Numbered from the stretch's first letter, positions 37,912-46,678 are shown. The stretch is 64,000 bases of DNA from Candidatus Gordonibacter avicola (GCA_019113915.1 DXGM01000038.1:1-64000); one strand, 5' to 3'. The notes: a model not told the origin generated them from the sequence alone. A program made the numbers and translations.

Positions 37912-37943
37912 GGGGTTTCTGAACAATGTTCAGAAACCCCTTG
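37909..37943. promoter_or_regulatory. 35-bp perfect palindrome carrying a second TetR-type half-site pair
   Basis: Two 17-nt arms (CAAGGGGTTTCTGAACA and its complement) around one central base, with TGAACAATGTTCA at the centre (37920-37932), almost the same as the operator at 37856-37868. It overlaps the tetR -35 and lies 91 bp downstream of the lipoprotein gene stop, so it could be operator, terminator or both. Confidence 0.6.
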
Positions 37944-38033
37944 CGAGCGGTGGCCACGTTGGGTAGTCAGCGCAGAGTGCGCGCCCGGCAACTCACTTTG
38001 GAGCTGGTCGGATGCTGCACAGTGCATGCGGAT

Positions 38034-38507
38034 TTACTTGTCGGTACCTAAGCCGTTTTCGGTAATGTCAAGAATCTCAATCTTCTCGGGCACGAAGTCG
38101 GAACCGAGGCCTGCGCCGCGCATGACCAGCACGTCATCGGCCGCAAACGTCGGGTCGTCAGCTACAGCGCCCGATTCGTCCATAACCACTACATTACCCT
38201 TGTTGAAAGTGATCTCATCTTCGTCGGCAACAAAGGTCTTCGCGCCACTGCCGTCCTGAGCGTTCTCAAGTTCGCCCAAGTTAACGGTCACTTCGTCGCC
38301 GTTCACTGCCATTACCTGACCGTAGCGCACGGTCTCGGTTTGGCTGGTGCTGGGTTCCATTTGAGACGTCTCCTGGCCGGAGCCTTCGTTTTGGTTTGCG
38401 TCGGTATTGGTGTCACCCGCCGCGCACCCGTGCAGAAACGGCGTCATGGCCAGCACGGCCGCCACGGCCCAGCCCATCATCCTAAACTTGCGCTTATTCA
38501 TAAGCAT
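38034..38507 (-). CDS. Predicted lipoprotein of unknown function
   Basis: 157 aa; ATG 38507 chosen (GAAGGG five bases upstream; ATG 38501 equally possible). Lipoprotein signal MNKRKFRMMGWAVAAVLAMT ending LHGC with the lipid cysteine at about residue 28. A Thr/Gln/Glu-rich linker follows, then a small beta-rich domain (GQVMAVNGDEVTVNLGE, VVVMDESGAV, DDVLVMRGAGLGSDFVPEKI). The domain looks like repeated OB/SH3-like strands; no family recognised. Single gene. Confidence 0.8.
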   Translation of the reverse strand: MLMNKRKFRMMGWAVAAVLAMTPFLHGCAAGDTNTDANQNEGSGQETSQMEPSTSQTETVRYGQVMAVNGDEVTVNLGELENAQDGSGAKTFVADEDEITFNKGNVVVMDESGAVADDPTFAADDVLVMRGAGLGSDFVPEKIEILDITENGLGTDK

Positions 38508-38665
38508 CATATCCCTTCTAACGAGCGTCGCGCGGCGAATGCGCGCCTGTTCAACGCCCAATAGTGAAGGAATGGTCGACCAGTGTGGGCGGAGGGCGCC
38601 ATCCGTCAGGCAGCGGTCAGGCCGCCGCTACCTGCGCGCCAACAGCCCGGTGAGCGGCGGGAGCC

Positions 38666-39628
38666 TTAGCCGCGCGGATGCGCGCGATGATGCACCTGCT
38701 TGAGACGGCCCGGGGAGAGGTGCGTATAGATTTGCGTGGTGGACAGGCTTGAGTGGCCGAGCATTTCCTGCACGCTGCGCAGATCGGCCCCGCCGTCGAG
38801 CAAATCCGTTGCAAAGGTGTGGCGCATGTCGTGGGGCGACAGCGTTTCGTCGAGCCCCGCGGCGCGCAGCGCTTCCTTGAACAGCTTGCGGATGCCGTCG
38901 GTGGTCATGCCATTGCCACGCGTGGACACGAAGAAGAAGTCACTCTGGCGGTCTTTGAGGATGTGTGGGCGCCCTATCAGCAAATACGTGCGCATTGAGG
39001 AGAGCGCCATGTCATGCAGCGGGACGATACGCTCCTTCGACCCCTTGCCGAATACCTTCACCTGGCCGCGCTCGAAGTCGACGTTAGCCGTGAGCAAGCC
39101 CGCGGCTTCGGACACGCGCGCGCCGCACGCGTAGAGGAACTCCAGCAGCGCCTGGTTACGCAGGTCAACCGGGGTTTGCTCGCGCAGATTGCCGGAGACG
39201 TCGCGCTTGCCATACACCGACAGCAAACGCACCATGTCGGCGGCGCGTATGACGTGCGGCAGGCTTTTCTGTTTGCGCGGGCCCGAGAGCACGCTTGCCG
39301 GGTCGGAGTCGATGACGTTGGTCACATTGAGCCAGCGAAAGAAGCTGCGCAGAGCCGAGAGCCGCCGGTTAATGGTGGTGCGCGAGTACTGGGCGCGATC
39401 GAGTTCTCCCAGGTAGCGACGCAGGTGTTTGTGTGTTGCAGCCAGCGGGTCAATATGTTCGCGCGCGGCCCAGCGGGCGTAATCTAACAGGTCGATGCGG
39501 TAGGCGCGCAGCGTGTGCACCGAGGCATTGTGCTCCACGCGCAGCGCATCGCAGAAGCCCTCAATGAGCGCTTCGGTGTGCGGGTCACACTCCGGGGTGT
39601 CATCTGGTGCTAGAGAGGTTTCAGTCAT
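38666..39628 (-). CDS. xerC: Tyrosine recombinase XerC/XerD family
   Basis: 320 aa; ATG 39628 lies inside the last codons of trmFO (8-bp overlap), showing coupled expression. SAM-like N-terminal core-binding domain (ALRVEHNASVHTLRAYRIDL). The catalytic domain has all residues: Arg in CGARVSEAAGL, Lys in GKGSKER, HDMRHTF (His-x-x-Arg), GHSS and the Tyr in TTQIYTHLSP. The length, housekeeping neighbours (trmFO, dprA) and absence of phage genes mark it as the chromosome-dimer resolvase, not a phage integrase. Whether it is called XerC or XerD cannot be settled here. Confidence 0.92.
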   Translation of the reverse strand: MTETSLAPDDTPECDPHTEALIEGFCDALRVEHNASVHTLRAYRIDLLDYARWAAREHIDPLAATHKHLRRYLGELDRAQYSRTTINRRLSALRSFFRWLNVTNVIDSDPASVLSGPRKQKSLPHVIRAADMVRLLSVYGKRDVSGNLREQTPVDLRNQALLEFLYACGARVSEAAGLLTANVDFERGQVKVFGKGSKERIVPLHDMALSSMRTYLLIGRPHILKDRQSDFFFVSTRGNGMTTDGIRKLFKEALRAAGLDETLSPHDMRHTFATDLLDGGADLRSVQEMLGHSSLSTTQIYTHLSPGRLKQVHHRAHPRG

Positions 39629-41012
39629 CGCACGCATCCTTGTGCGCGGCCGGCATGAGGCCCGCCTGCTCCAGATCGCGCACGTAGGCCACAAGCGCCT
39701 CGGCCCCGCGGGCGGCGTAGGCGGCGTAGCGGTCGCGCTTGTTGCGCACGCGCTGCGCAAGCGGCGGCATGATGCCGAAATTCACGTGCAGGGGCTGGTA
39801 GTCCACCGTTTCCGGGTTCGTGGCGTAGGACAGCAACGCCCCAAACGCCGTCTCGGTGGGAAGCGGCGGCAACGGCGTGTTGGCGAGCGTTGCAAGCACA
39901 GCCAACGCCGCGTGCAACCCCGAGCGGATGGCCTCGCAATACCCCTCCGTGCCGGAAAGCTGCCCGGCAATGAATACCGGGATGCCAAGGGACGCGGCAG
40001 CGGGTGCCGTCAGGTGCAGGTTACTGTCGAGCAAGCGCGGCGCATCGAGAAACGTGTTGCGATGCATGACACCATAGCGCGCAAATTCAGCCTGTTCAAG
40101 CCCCGGTATGAGGCGAAACACCCGCTTCTGTTCAGGAAAGGTGAGGTTCGTTTGAAAGCCCACCAGGTTATGGCACGATCCGTGCGCATCCTCGGCACGC
40201 AGCTGGAGCGCCGCCCACGGCCGCCGTCCCGTGCGCGGGTCGGTGAGCCCCACGGGCTTCAGCGGGCCGAAACGCGGAGCGTCGTGTCCCTTGCGCGCAA
40301 TTTCTTCGATAGGCTGGCACGCCTGGAACAAATCGCGCGTCTCAAAATCGCGTAAAATCACGCGCTCAGCCGCGATAAGTTCCTCGATGAAGTGGTCGTA
40401 TTCCTCGCGCGTGAACGGGGCATTCAAGTAGTCGCCCACTTCCGCCCCATCCTCGTAGCGGCTTTGGCGAAAGAGCCGCTCGGTGTCGAGCGAATCGGCC
40501 ATGACGATGGGTGCCGCCGCGTCATAGAAGGCAAGATGCTCACCGCCCGCATACGCAGCGAGGTCGGCCGCCAGGGCGTCGGAGGTAAGCGGGCCGGTCG
40601 CCACAATGAGGGCACGCGCACCGCAGGCAGCCTCAGCAAGCGAGGGGGCCTCTTCGCGCACCAGGTTGATGAGAGGGTGCTTCTCAATGCGCGCCGTCAC
40701 CTCGCGCGCGAATGCCGCACGATCTACCGCAAGCGCGCCACCCGCAGGCACAGCGCACTCGCGCGCTACCGCCATGAGATGCGAGCCAAGCGCGTCAAGC
40801 TCGGCCTTCAGCATGCCGGCCGCGCTCTCGGGCTTCATACTTTTGAGCGAGTTCGAACACACCAGTTCAGCGCACGCATCGGTGGTGTGCACGGGCGTGG
40901 GTACCGTCGGGCGCATTTCCACAAGGCGCACGCGCACCCCGCGATCAGCCACTTGCAGCGCCGCCTCACTCCCCGCAAGCCCAGCGCCCAGTATAGTTAC
41001 GTAGTCAGTCAT
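39621..41012 (-). CDS. trmFO: Methylenetetrahydrofolate-tRNA-(uracil-5-)-methyltransferase
   Basis: 463 aa from ATG 41012. FAD-binding GxGLAGxEAA at the start (VTILGAGLAGSEAALQVADR), then VEMRP, the conserved CSNSLKS (CAELVCSNSLKSMKPESAAG), LMAVARECAVPAGGALAVDR and a late GQLSGTEGYCEA block, all typical of TrmFO (former Gid). It makes 5-methyluridine at position 54 of tRNA using methylene-THF and FAD. Placed between dprA and xerC as in many Gram-positive genomes. Confidence 0.96.
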   Translation of the reverse strand: MTDYVTILGAGLAGSEAALQVADRGVRVRLVEMRPTVPTPVHTTDACAELVCSNSLKSMKPESAAGMLKAELDALGSHLMAVARECAVPAGGALAVDRAAFAREVTARIEKHPLINLVREEAPSLAEAACGARALIVATGPLTSDALAADLAAYAGGEHLAFYDAAAPIVMADSLDTERLFRQSRYEDGAEVGDYLNAPFTREEYDHFIEELIAAERVILRDFETRDLFQACQPIEEIARKGHDAPRFGPLKPVGLTDPRTGRRPWAALQLRAEDAHGSCHNLVGFQTNLTFPEQKRVFRLIPGLEQAEFARYGVMHRNTFLDAPRLLDSNLHLTAPAAASLGIPVFIAGQLSGTEGYCEAIRSGLHAALAVLATLANTPLPPLPTETAFGALLSYATNPETVDYQPLHVNFGIMPPLAQRVRNKRDRYAAYAARGAEALVAYVRDLEQAGLMPAAHKDACDD

Positions 41013-41094
41013 GCCCGCAAGGATACCAAACCTCAAGCCCGCACCCTATCCACGACCTCAAAAATCCGCACGAGCAGCGAAGCAATGCAACCAG

Positions 41095-41391
41095 CTATTT
41101 CACCGGAACGCTCAACTCAAACAGAGCCTCAGGGCATACTTCCTGGCCAGCCGGCCATGCGAGCGCCATTCCCCCATCAATGATACGAGCATGCTTAAAG
41201 TACCGCTCGTCTTCCAAAGGGCGATAGGCATCGCCATAGGCAATGAGCGGGGCTGCATCAAAAAGCCGCTGCTCCCCCGTCTCAAATTCAAGCAGAAGCG
41301 TAGTGCCGCCTTTCGGCTCGACGCGCGTCAAATCGGGTTGGGACTTGTTCATACCTACCACTGCCCCATCAACCACTACCGGCTCCCACAT
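41095..41391 (-). CDS. DUF2442 domain protein
   Basis: 98 aa from ATG 41391, GGAGGT five bases upstream. Reads as a DUF2442 protein: VEPKGGTTLLLEFETGEQRL, FDAAPLIAYGDAYRPLED, F-K-HARIIDGGMALAWPAGQEVCPEALFE-type ending. It follows a DUF4160 gene by 16 bp. DUF4160-DUF2442 pairs are often found together and have been suspected of toxin-antitoxin or regulatory roles; function unproven. Confidence 0.88.
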   Translation of the reverse strand: MWEPVVVDGAVVGMNKSQPDLTRVEPKGGTTLLLEFETGEQRLFDAAPLIAYGDAYRPLEDERYFKHARIIDGGMALAWPAGQEVCPEALFELSVPVK

Positions 41392-41407
41392 GGCGCACCT
41401 CCATCCA

Positions 41408-41674
41408 CTAGCGCAACGGATCTATTTTGAAAGCGTCCAGCCCCTCAGCTAGCAAGTTCCAATCGGCTTCGAGTTCCTCCCGATGAACAACCACCCATGC
41501 GCGGAGCAACGCGAGTTTTTTAGCGGGAAGATAGCCATCGAGCACGTTTCCGTCAAAGTCGAGTGAGCAACTATACTCCGCATAGCGCGCATGAAGATGC
41601 GGCGTATGATGCTTTCCATACGGCTCATTATACATGATGACCACGATGCCAAAGAAGAGGGATATGGTCGTCAT
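41408..41674 (-). CDS. DUF4160 domain protein
   Basis: 88 aa from ATG 41674 with AAAGGAG six bases upstream. The DUF4160 signature is present: ISLFFGIVVIMYNEPYGKHH, TPHLHARYAEYSC, then a Gly-x-Leu-Pro segment and LLRAWVVVHREELEADWNLL. First gene of the DUF4160-DUF2442 pair. It lies between dprA and trmFO, where topA is common in related gene orders. Confidence 0.88.
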   Translation of the reverse strand: MTTISLFFGIVVIMYNEPYGKHHTPHLHARYAEYSCSLDFDGNVLDGYLPAKKLALLRAWVVVHREELEADWNLLAEGLDAFKIDPLR

Positions 41675-41739
41675 AGCACTCCTTTCCCTACTGGCACTTC
41701 ACAAGTACTCCGATGAAACCCATTGCTGCTTACATTCCC

Positions 41740-42750
41740 TCACCCCACGGGGCCCCAGCGGCCGTCGGGGTAGTGGGTGACCAGGCCGGCGCGTTCGGCT
41801 TCGACGAGGTGCTCCATGAGCCAGACGCGTGGGTCGGCGATAATGCACACGTCGCGGGCGATGCCGAAGAGCTCTTCCATGCCGAGCGGCTCTGCAACAA
41901 GCGCGGCGGCAAGAGGGCCAAGAACTTCTGCAGCGTTGCGGGAAGCGTGGGTAGAACGCGTCGCTGGTGCTGGTGTTGGTGGTGGTGAATTGCCGACGGA
42001 AACCCTGGCGCTTTCGACCACTTCTTCCCCTGCAGAGTTGCTCGCATCCACCGCAGGTGCCTCCCAGCTTTCCTGTTTTAAGCAGCCGAACAGCGAAAAC
42101 AACGCATCGGCAAACGTTTCATCGTCGACGATAGGTACGGCTCCCTGGTGCAGAAGCCGGTTCGCGCCGCGCGATGACGGCGAGGTGATGGCACCCGGCA
42201 CCACCAGTACGTCGCGACCCGCCGCAAGCGCCTCATCGGCTGTCGAAAACGTACCCGACGGCAGACCAGCCTCCACAATGAGCACCGCCCGCGCTAGCCC
42301 GGCGATAAGCCGGTTGCGGGCGCGAAACATATACGGCCGCGGCGTACGATCCCAGGGATGCTCGGAAACAAGCGCTCCACCACCATCAACAATGCGCTGG
42401 AAAAGACTTTCGTGCTCGGCCGGATACAACTCATCGCAGCCCCCGCCCAAAAACACCACGGTGGGAGCGCCCGCCTCAAGCGCCGCCCGATGTGCAGCAG
42501 CATCGCAGCCCCGCGCGCCACCCGAGATGATAACCACCCCTCGTTCGGCAGCCGCCTGCGCAAAACGGGTCGCACACCCAATGCCGTAGGGCGTGGCCTT
42601 GCGCGCGCCCACCACGGCAAGTCCCTCCTGCAAAGCAGCCGTATCCCCCACCACATAGAGCCGCTTGGGTGGATCGGGAATACGCGCAAGCGCCGCGGGA
42701 AAGCGCGCATCATCCCGTGCCAGTTCGCACCGCGGTCCCTTTACAGGCAT
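41740..42750 (-). CDS. dprA: DNA-processing protein A (Smf/DprA)
   Basis: 336 aa, ATG 42750 overlapping the comM stop by 10 bp. The Rossmann-like core has VVGARKATPYGIGCATRFAQ, IISGGARGCDAAAHRAAL, FRARNRLIAGLARAVLIVEA and SGTFSTADEALAAGRDVLVV. A Pro/Ala linker leads to a C-terminal winged helix ending HYPDGRWGPVG. It loads RecA on incoming single-stranded DNA during natural transformation. Together with comM it suggests retained uptake or recombination capacity, although no uptake machinery is seen in this window. Confidence 0.95.
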   Translation of the reverse strand: MPVKGPRCELARDDARFPAALARIPDPPKRLYVVGDTAALQEGLAVVGARKATPYGIGCATRFAQAAAERGVVIISGGARGCDAAAHRAALEAGAPTVVFLGGGCDELYPAEHESLFQRIVDGGGALVSEHPWDRTPRPYMFRARNRLIAGLARAVLIVEAGLPSGTFSTADEALAAGRDVLVVPGAITSPSSRGANRLLHQGAVPIVDDETFADALFSLFGCLKQESWEAPAVDASNSAGEEVVESARVSVGNSPPPTPAPATRSTHASRNAAEVLGPLAAALVAEPLGMEELFGIARDVCIIADPRVWLMEHLVEAERAGLVTHYPDGRWGPVG

Positions 42751-44255
42751 GCTCCCACCCCCTCGCGCAAACGGAAAGCAAGTGCCTCACACAGATGACT
42801 CTTGGTTACCGCCGCCGCTTCCTCCATGTCGGCTATCGTGCGTGCCACGGCGAGCGTGCGCATAATGGCACGCCCACTCATGCTGGCCGCGCGCGCAGCA
42901 TCCTCGTAAAACGCCCGATCCTCGTCGGTGAGCGCACACGCCTTTATGAGCGAAGCCGCCGTGTCATGTCGCTTCGCATTGCCACCCTCGCGCGCTGTGC
43001 GCCACGACGAGTAGGCGCGCGCCTTTAACACGCCTTCGCGCAACTCGTCTGACGAGGAACCACCGCCGGAAGACAGCACCTCACCAGGGGCAATGCGACA
43101 CACGTCAATATGTACGTCGATGCGATCCATCAGCGGCCCACCGATGCGGTTCTGATAAGCGCGAATCTGCGCCACGGTACACGAACAGGCATGTTCTTCG
43201 TCACCGCTATAGCCACACGGACACGGGTTCGAAGCCGCCACCAGCATAAAGCGTGCCGGAAAAGACACCGACCCATCTGCGCGGGTCACCGTGACACGCC
43301 CCGACTCCACCGGCTGGCGAATACCCTGCAGCACCGAAGGTTTAAACTCCGCCAGTTCATCGAGAAAGAGCACCCCCGCATGCGCAAGCGATATCTCACC
43401 CGGCCGCGGCGGCGAGCCACCGCCCACCAGCCCCGCCAGCGACGCGGAATGATGCGGGCTGCGAAACGGCCGCAACCCACCCAACACGCCCGATACTTCC
43501 TCACCCGCCACCGAGCACACGAGCGCCGACTCAAGCATTTCCTGCTCGGTCAAGGGTGGCAGAATGGAAGGCAATCGCGAGGCGAGCATGGTTTTGCCCG
43601 AGCCGGGTGGACCCATCATAAGCACACCATGCCCACCCGCTGCCGCTATCTGTAGCGCCCGTTTCGCCATATCATGGCCAGCGACATCACGGAAATCAGG
43701 TGCGTTGCGCACCCGCGAGAAGTGCGGTGCCTTTAGATCGACGAAGTCCCCCGTACGGAAGGTGGATAAGGTGCGCGCGCCGCGCTGCACCAACCCCTCT
43801 ATGGCCACCAGCCGCTCGGGCGCGTCGGCGCACACAAGGTCTAACCCCTGATCACGCGCCGCCAACGCGTAGGCCATAAGTCCATCGACGGGACGCACCG
43901 CCCCCTCAAGCGACAACTCACCCACCAGAAGTGCCCCCTCGCAGACGCGCGGGTCAATCTGCCCCGTCGCCGCAAGCAGTCCTACTGCAATAGGCAGATC
44001 AAAACCCGAGCCGGTCTTGCGCAGCGCCGCCGGTGCCAGGTTCACCACCACGCGATCGTTAGACATGGAAAAGCCACTCGCGCGCACGGCCGCGCGCACG
44101 CGTTCGCGCGCCTCCTGCACCGCCGCATCAGCCATGCCAACAATGCAAAACGCCGGCATACCGCTGCTCACCACCACCTCAACATCCACCGGCACAGCCT
44201 CGACGCCCCGCAGTGTGGCACCCCGCACCGCGCACCTTCCCTGCATGCTGCTCAC
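42741..44255 (-). CDS. comM: ComM/YifB-type Mg-chelatase-like AAA+ ATPase
   Basis: 504 aa; GTG 44255 overlaps the yraN stop (GTGA) and is chosen over ATG 44246. N-terminal Lon-protease-like domain (VVVSSGMPAFCIVGMADAAV, GELSLEGAVRPVDG). AAA+ core with Walker A MMGPPGSGKTMLASRLPSIL, FRSPHHSASLAGLVGGGSPP, Walker B GVLFLDELAEF. Zinc-like CPCGYSGDEEHACSC. Known ComM proteins are hexameric helicases that promote branch migration during integration of transformed DNA. Confidence 0.95.
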   Translation of the reverse strand: MSSMQGRCAVRGATLRGVEAVPVDVEVVVSSGMPAFCIVGMADAAVQEARERVRAAVRASGFSMSNDRVVVNLAPAALRKTGSGFDLPIAVGLLAATGQIDPRVCEGALLVGELSLEGAVRPVDGLMAYALAARDQGLDLVCADAPERLVAIEGLVQRGARTLSTFRTGDFVDLKAPHFSRVRNAPDFRDVAGHDMAKRALQIAAAGGHGVLMMGPPGSGKTMLASRLPSILPPLTEQEMLESALVCSVAGEEVSGVLGGLRPFRSPHHSASLAGLVGGGSPPRPGEISLAHAGVLFLDELAEFKPSVLQGIRQPVESGRVTVTRADGSVSFPARFMLVAASNPCPCGYSGDEEHACSCTVAQIRAYQNRIGGPLMDRIDVHIDVCRIAPGEVLSSGGGSSSDELREGVLKARAYSSWRTAREGGNAKRHDTAASLIKACALTDEDRAFYEDAARAASMSGRAIMRTLAVARTIADMEEAAAVTKSHLCEALAFRLREGVGACL

Positions 44256-44752
44256 CCGGCCATAAACGCGTTGATGTAGTGATGCATGAGCACCCGATCG
44301 GGCGCTATCACCAATAGCGACACCACATCGAAGCGCACCGACACATCGGGCACCTCGTAGTTTTTGACGTAGAGTGACGCGATGCGCCCATAGCGTTTAC
44401 GCTTGGCCTCATCAACCGCCTCGGCGGGAAGGCCCTTTTCCGTGCTTGACCGGGTTTTCACCTCAACAAACACCAGCACGTCGCCGTCGCGCGCAATGAT
44501 GTCCGCCTCGCCCGCCGCGCACTCCCAATTGCGCTCGAGTATTTCGTAGCCGCGTCTGTCCAAAAAGCGCGCGGCGGCGTTTTCTCCACGTCGTCCCAGT
44601 TCGGTGTTGTGTTTGCCGCGCGAACCGCCGCTTTTGGGGCGCTTGCGCGAAGAACAAGACTTCGCGGCGCCCGCTTCCGCCGCGTTCTCAGCCGCCACCT
44701 GGTCAACATCATCCGGTCGCGGTTTCGCAACCGTGGCACTTGCTCTACTCAT
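44252..44752 (-). CDS. YraN family (UPF0102) endonuclease-like protein
   Basis: 166 aa from ATG 44752. The first ~50 residues are an Ala/Arg/Ser-rich extension not typical of the family. Then comes the UPF0102 core: LGRRGENAAARFLDRRGYEI, ERNWECAAGEADIIARDGDV, FVEVKTRSSTEKG. The GE-x-D-x(n)-E-V-K pattern is the restriction-nuclease-like metal site. Translationally coupled to comM and part of the rnhB-yraN-comM-dprA block. Confidence 0.92.
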   Translation of the reverse strand: MSRASATVAKPRPDDVDQVAAENAAEAGAAKSCSSRKRPKSGGSRGKHNTELGRRGENAAARFLDRRGYEILERNWECAAGEADIIARDGDVLVFVEVKTRSSTEKGLPAEAVDEAKRKRYGRIASLYVKNYEVPDVSVRFDVVSLLVIAPDRVLMHHYINAFMAG

Positions 44753-45044
44753 AGGATGACCCCTTTCTCTTCGGGGTCATCGTAGAGCCGCAACCTTACC
44801 AATTCGCCGTCAGGGCACCCCTCACGCCGCCGTGAGAATCATGACCAAGAGCCGGCGTACAAGCCGTACTCACTGCGACAAAACTACGGCGCATATCAAA
44901 CGCGTTTCAAGCGCGCCTACGCCGCAAACGCGGCACAAGTACGGCGCATTTCCAACGCCATTGAAGCACGCGAGTATTGACCTGGCATTTCAGAAAGAAG
45001 AAGAAAAAGCGAGGCCCCGGAACCTCGCGGTGGAAAACCGGGAA
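44753..45044. other. Intergenic region with a short repeated motif
   Basis: A TACGGCGCAT motif occurs twice (about 44891 and 44950), each followed after a few bases by a run containing AACGC and AAGC, plus CCGTACT/AGTACGG-like halves nearby. No gene is convincing. It may contain the yraN promoter; nothing clearer is seen. Confidence 0.4.
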
Positions 45045-45863
45045 TTAGAACAGAGATTGCTGGGTAAACGCAGTGCAAAACGACACGCGATGGATGGGCG
45101 TGAGCCCGTAGCGCTTGATGGCCTCAATGTGCGCAGGACTCGCATAGCCCTTGCAGGATTCGAAATGATACTCGGGATATTCCTCGGCATAACGACACAT
45201 AAGCGCATCGCGCTCGACCTTCGCCACAATGGACGCGGCGGCCACCGAGGCGCACAAGGTGTCCCCCTTCACCACGTTCACTTCGCGCGCATCCATGCGC
45301 AGAGGGTTGCCGTCCAGAAGCACAACGTCCGGATGCACGCCCGCCTCTTCCACATGCGCCACCGCGCGACGAAAGGCGCACACGAGCGACGCGGTCATGC
45401 CCGCCGCGTCGATATCGCAGGCTTCGATGTACTCAACTGTCCAGGTCATGGCCACCTGTTTGACAACTCCCGCAATGCGCTCGCGCGCTTCGGGCGTGAG
45501 CTGCTTGGAATCGTTCAGGCCCTCAACAATGGGATCTTCGGGCAACACGACGGCACCCACCGCAAGCGGCCCTGCGAGCGGGCCCCGCCCCACCTCGTCG
45601 AGTCCCACAATAACCGTGCCGCCGCGTTCGGCCGCGAGCGCTCGCTCATACGCATACAGGGAAGCAAGTCGCTCGCGCTCGGCGCGCACCGCCGCCAACC
45701 GCCGCCGCGCCGCCTCAACCGCTTCGCGTACCCCCTTGCGCGTATCCGCCACCAGCGCGCGCTCCAGCACGGCGAACTCCTTCTCGTCCGCCTCATGCAG
45801 TCGGCCCTTAATCTCAGCAACCGTCAACCCCACGCGCCCGCCACTCCCTCTCACAAAGCGCAC
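45045..45863 (-). CDS. rnhB: Ribonuclease HII
   Basis: 272 aa from GTG 45863 (a downstream GTG near 45833 is possible). An N-terminal helical extension of about 85 residues is as seen in Bacillus-type RNase HII. Catalytic carboxylates are present: Asp-Glu in VGLDEVGRGPLAGPLAVGAV, Asp in VVLLDGNPLRM and Asp in AASIVAKVERDALM. NDSKQLTPEAR is typical. It removes RNA and single ribonucleotides from DNA. It follows rplS on the same strand, but a 137-bp hairpin element and a terminator separate them. Confidence 0.96.
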   Translation of the reverse strand: MRFVRGSGGRVGLTVAEIKGRLHEADEKEFAVLERALVADTRKGVREAVEAARRRLAAVRAERERLASLYAYERALAAERGGTVIVGLDEVGRGPLAGPLAVGAVVLPEDPIVEGLNDSKQLTPEARERIAGVVKQVAMTWTVEYIEACDIDAAGMTASLVCAFRRAVAHVEEAGVHPDVVLLDGNPLRMDAREVNVVKGDTLCASVAAASIVAKVERDALMCRYAEEYPEYHFESCKGYASPAHIEAIKRYGLTPIHRVSFCTAFTQQSLF

Positions 45864-45948
45864 CGCCCCAGCGCCGCGCCTTCGAATTCTCGTCTCACGC
45901 CCATAATAACAAACCCCTCGCGCAATTCGCGCGGAGCGCGAAAGCAGT

Positions 45949-46085
45949 CGCCCAGGTTGGCGTAGTAAGACAGCGAGAAGCCCCCTCGTATCGATAATCG
46001 GCCCGTTTCGCGGCTGAGCGTACTTCGGTACGCGAAGGCAAGCGAGAAAGGGCCGAGGATCGGTACGAGGGGGCTTCGCAGCGTC
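45949..46085. repeat. 137-bp variable-arm hairpin element, copy B
   Basis: Same constant 29-bp left end (45949-45977), apex GCGTACTTCGGTACGCGA (46018-46035) and right end CGCAGCGTC (46077-46085) as copy A at 16300-16436. The arms differ entirely: left 45978-46017 begins AAGCCCCCTCGTATCGAT, right 46036-46076 ends ATCGGTACGAGGGGGCTT, and they pair with each other with few mismatches. The apex forms GCGTAC-TTCG-GTACGC, a UUCG tetraloop hairpin. Total length is again exactly 137 bp. Confidence 0.85.
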
Positions 46086-46090
46086 GAGAA

Positions 46091-46118
46091 GTTCCGGCGG
46101 CCGTCAGGCCGACGGAAC
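46091..46118 (-). terminator. GTTCCG-type hairpin terminator of rplS
   Basis: GTTCCGGCGGCC / GGCCGACGGAAC around GTCA (one mismatch). It starts at the stop codon TAG of rplS and is followed directly by the 137-bp element. Confidence 0.75.
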
Positions 46119-46465
46119 TACCTAAAGGACTTCTCTTTGATCTTGGCAGCCTTGCCCACTTTGTCGCGCAGGTAGTAGAGCTTGGCGCGACGCACATCGC
46201 CCTGACGGACGACTTCAATCTTCTCGATCTTCGGGGAGTGCACGGGGAACGTACGCTCCACACCAATGGAGAAGCTGATCTTGCGAACCGTAAACGTTTC
46301 GCGGCTCGAGGCGCCATGACGGCGGATGACGTCGCCCTGGAACACCTGGACGCGCTCGCGGTTGCCCTCGACGATGCGGTAGTGGACCTTCACGTTGTCG
46401 CCCACGTGGAACTCGGGAAGGTCCTGCCTGATCTGCTGCTGTTCGATAGCGCGAATGATGTCCAT
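46118..46465 (-). CDS. rplS: 50S ribosomal protein L19
   Basis: 115 aa from ATG 46465, AAGGAT seven bases upstream. Typical L19: [94 protein letters not shown]. Normal length. It sits at the interface of the 30S-50S joint. No trmD/rimM precedes it here; instead azlCD lies upstream on the same strand, so rplS has its own promoter. Confidence 0.98.
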   Translation of the reverse strand: MDIIRAIEQQQIRQDLPEFHVGDNVKVHYRIVEGNRERVQVFQGDVIRRHGASSRETFTVRKISFSIGVERTFPVHSPKIEKIEVVRQGDVRRAKLYYLRDKVGKAAKIKEKSFR

Positions 46466-46531
46466 GTTCGTTATCCTTCTATGTGTTCAAAATGAATCTC
46501 GTGCGTGTTCTGTGGAAAGACACAATTGGAC

Positions 46532-46560
46532 AGTATACTGCCCCAGCCCTTCTCACGCAA
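46532..46560 (-). promoter_or_regulatory. rplS promoter
   Basis: Minus-strand TTGCGT, 17-bp spacer, TATACT. Transcription would start near 46525, giving a leader of about 60 nt. Confidence 0.7.
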
Positions 46561-46678
46561 GGAAAAACCGCATCACTTCCTGCATTTTTTCCCGTATTGC
46601 CCACCTCTCCACGCAAAGCGCAGAAAACAACAAGCCTTTCGCTCATCCCTCACCGGCCCGCGTCGCGTCCCGCGGCAC

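Noticed and set aside
38666..39628. Tyrosine recombinase as evidence of a prophage or integrative element
   Set aside because: It overlaps trmFO, sits in a housekeeping block and has XerC/D length and motifs. No attachment-site repeats or phage genes are seen.
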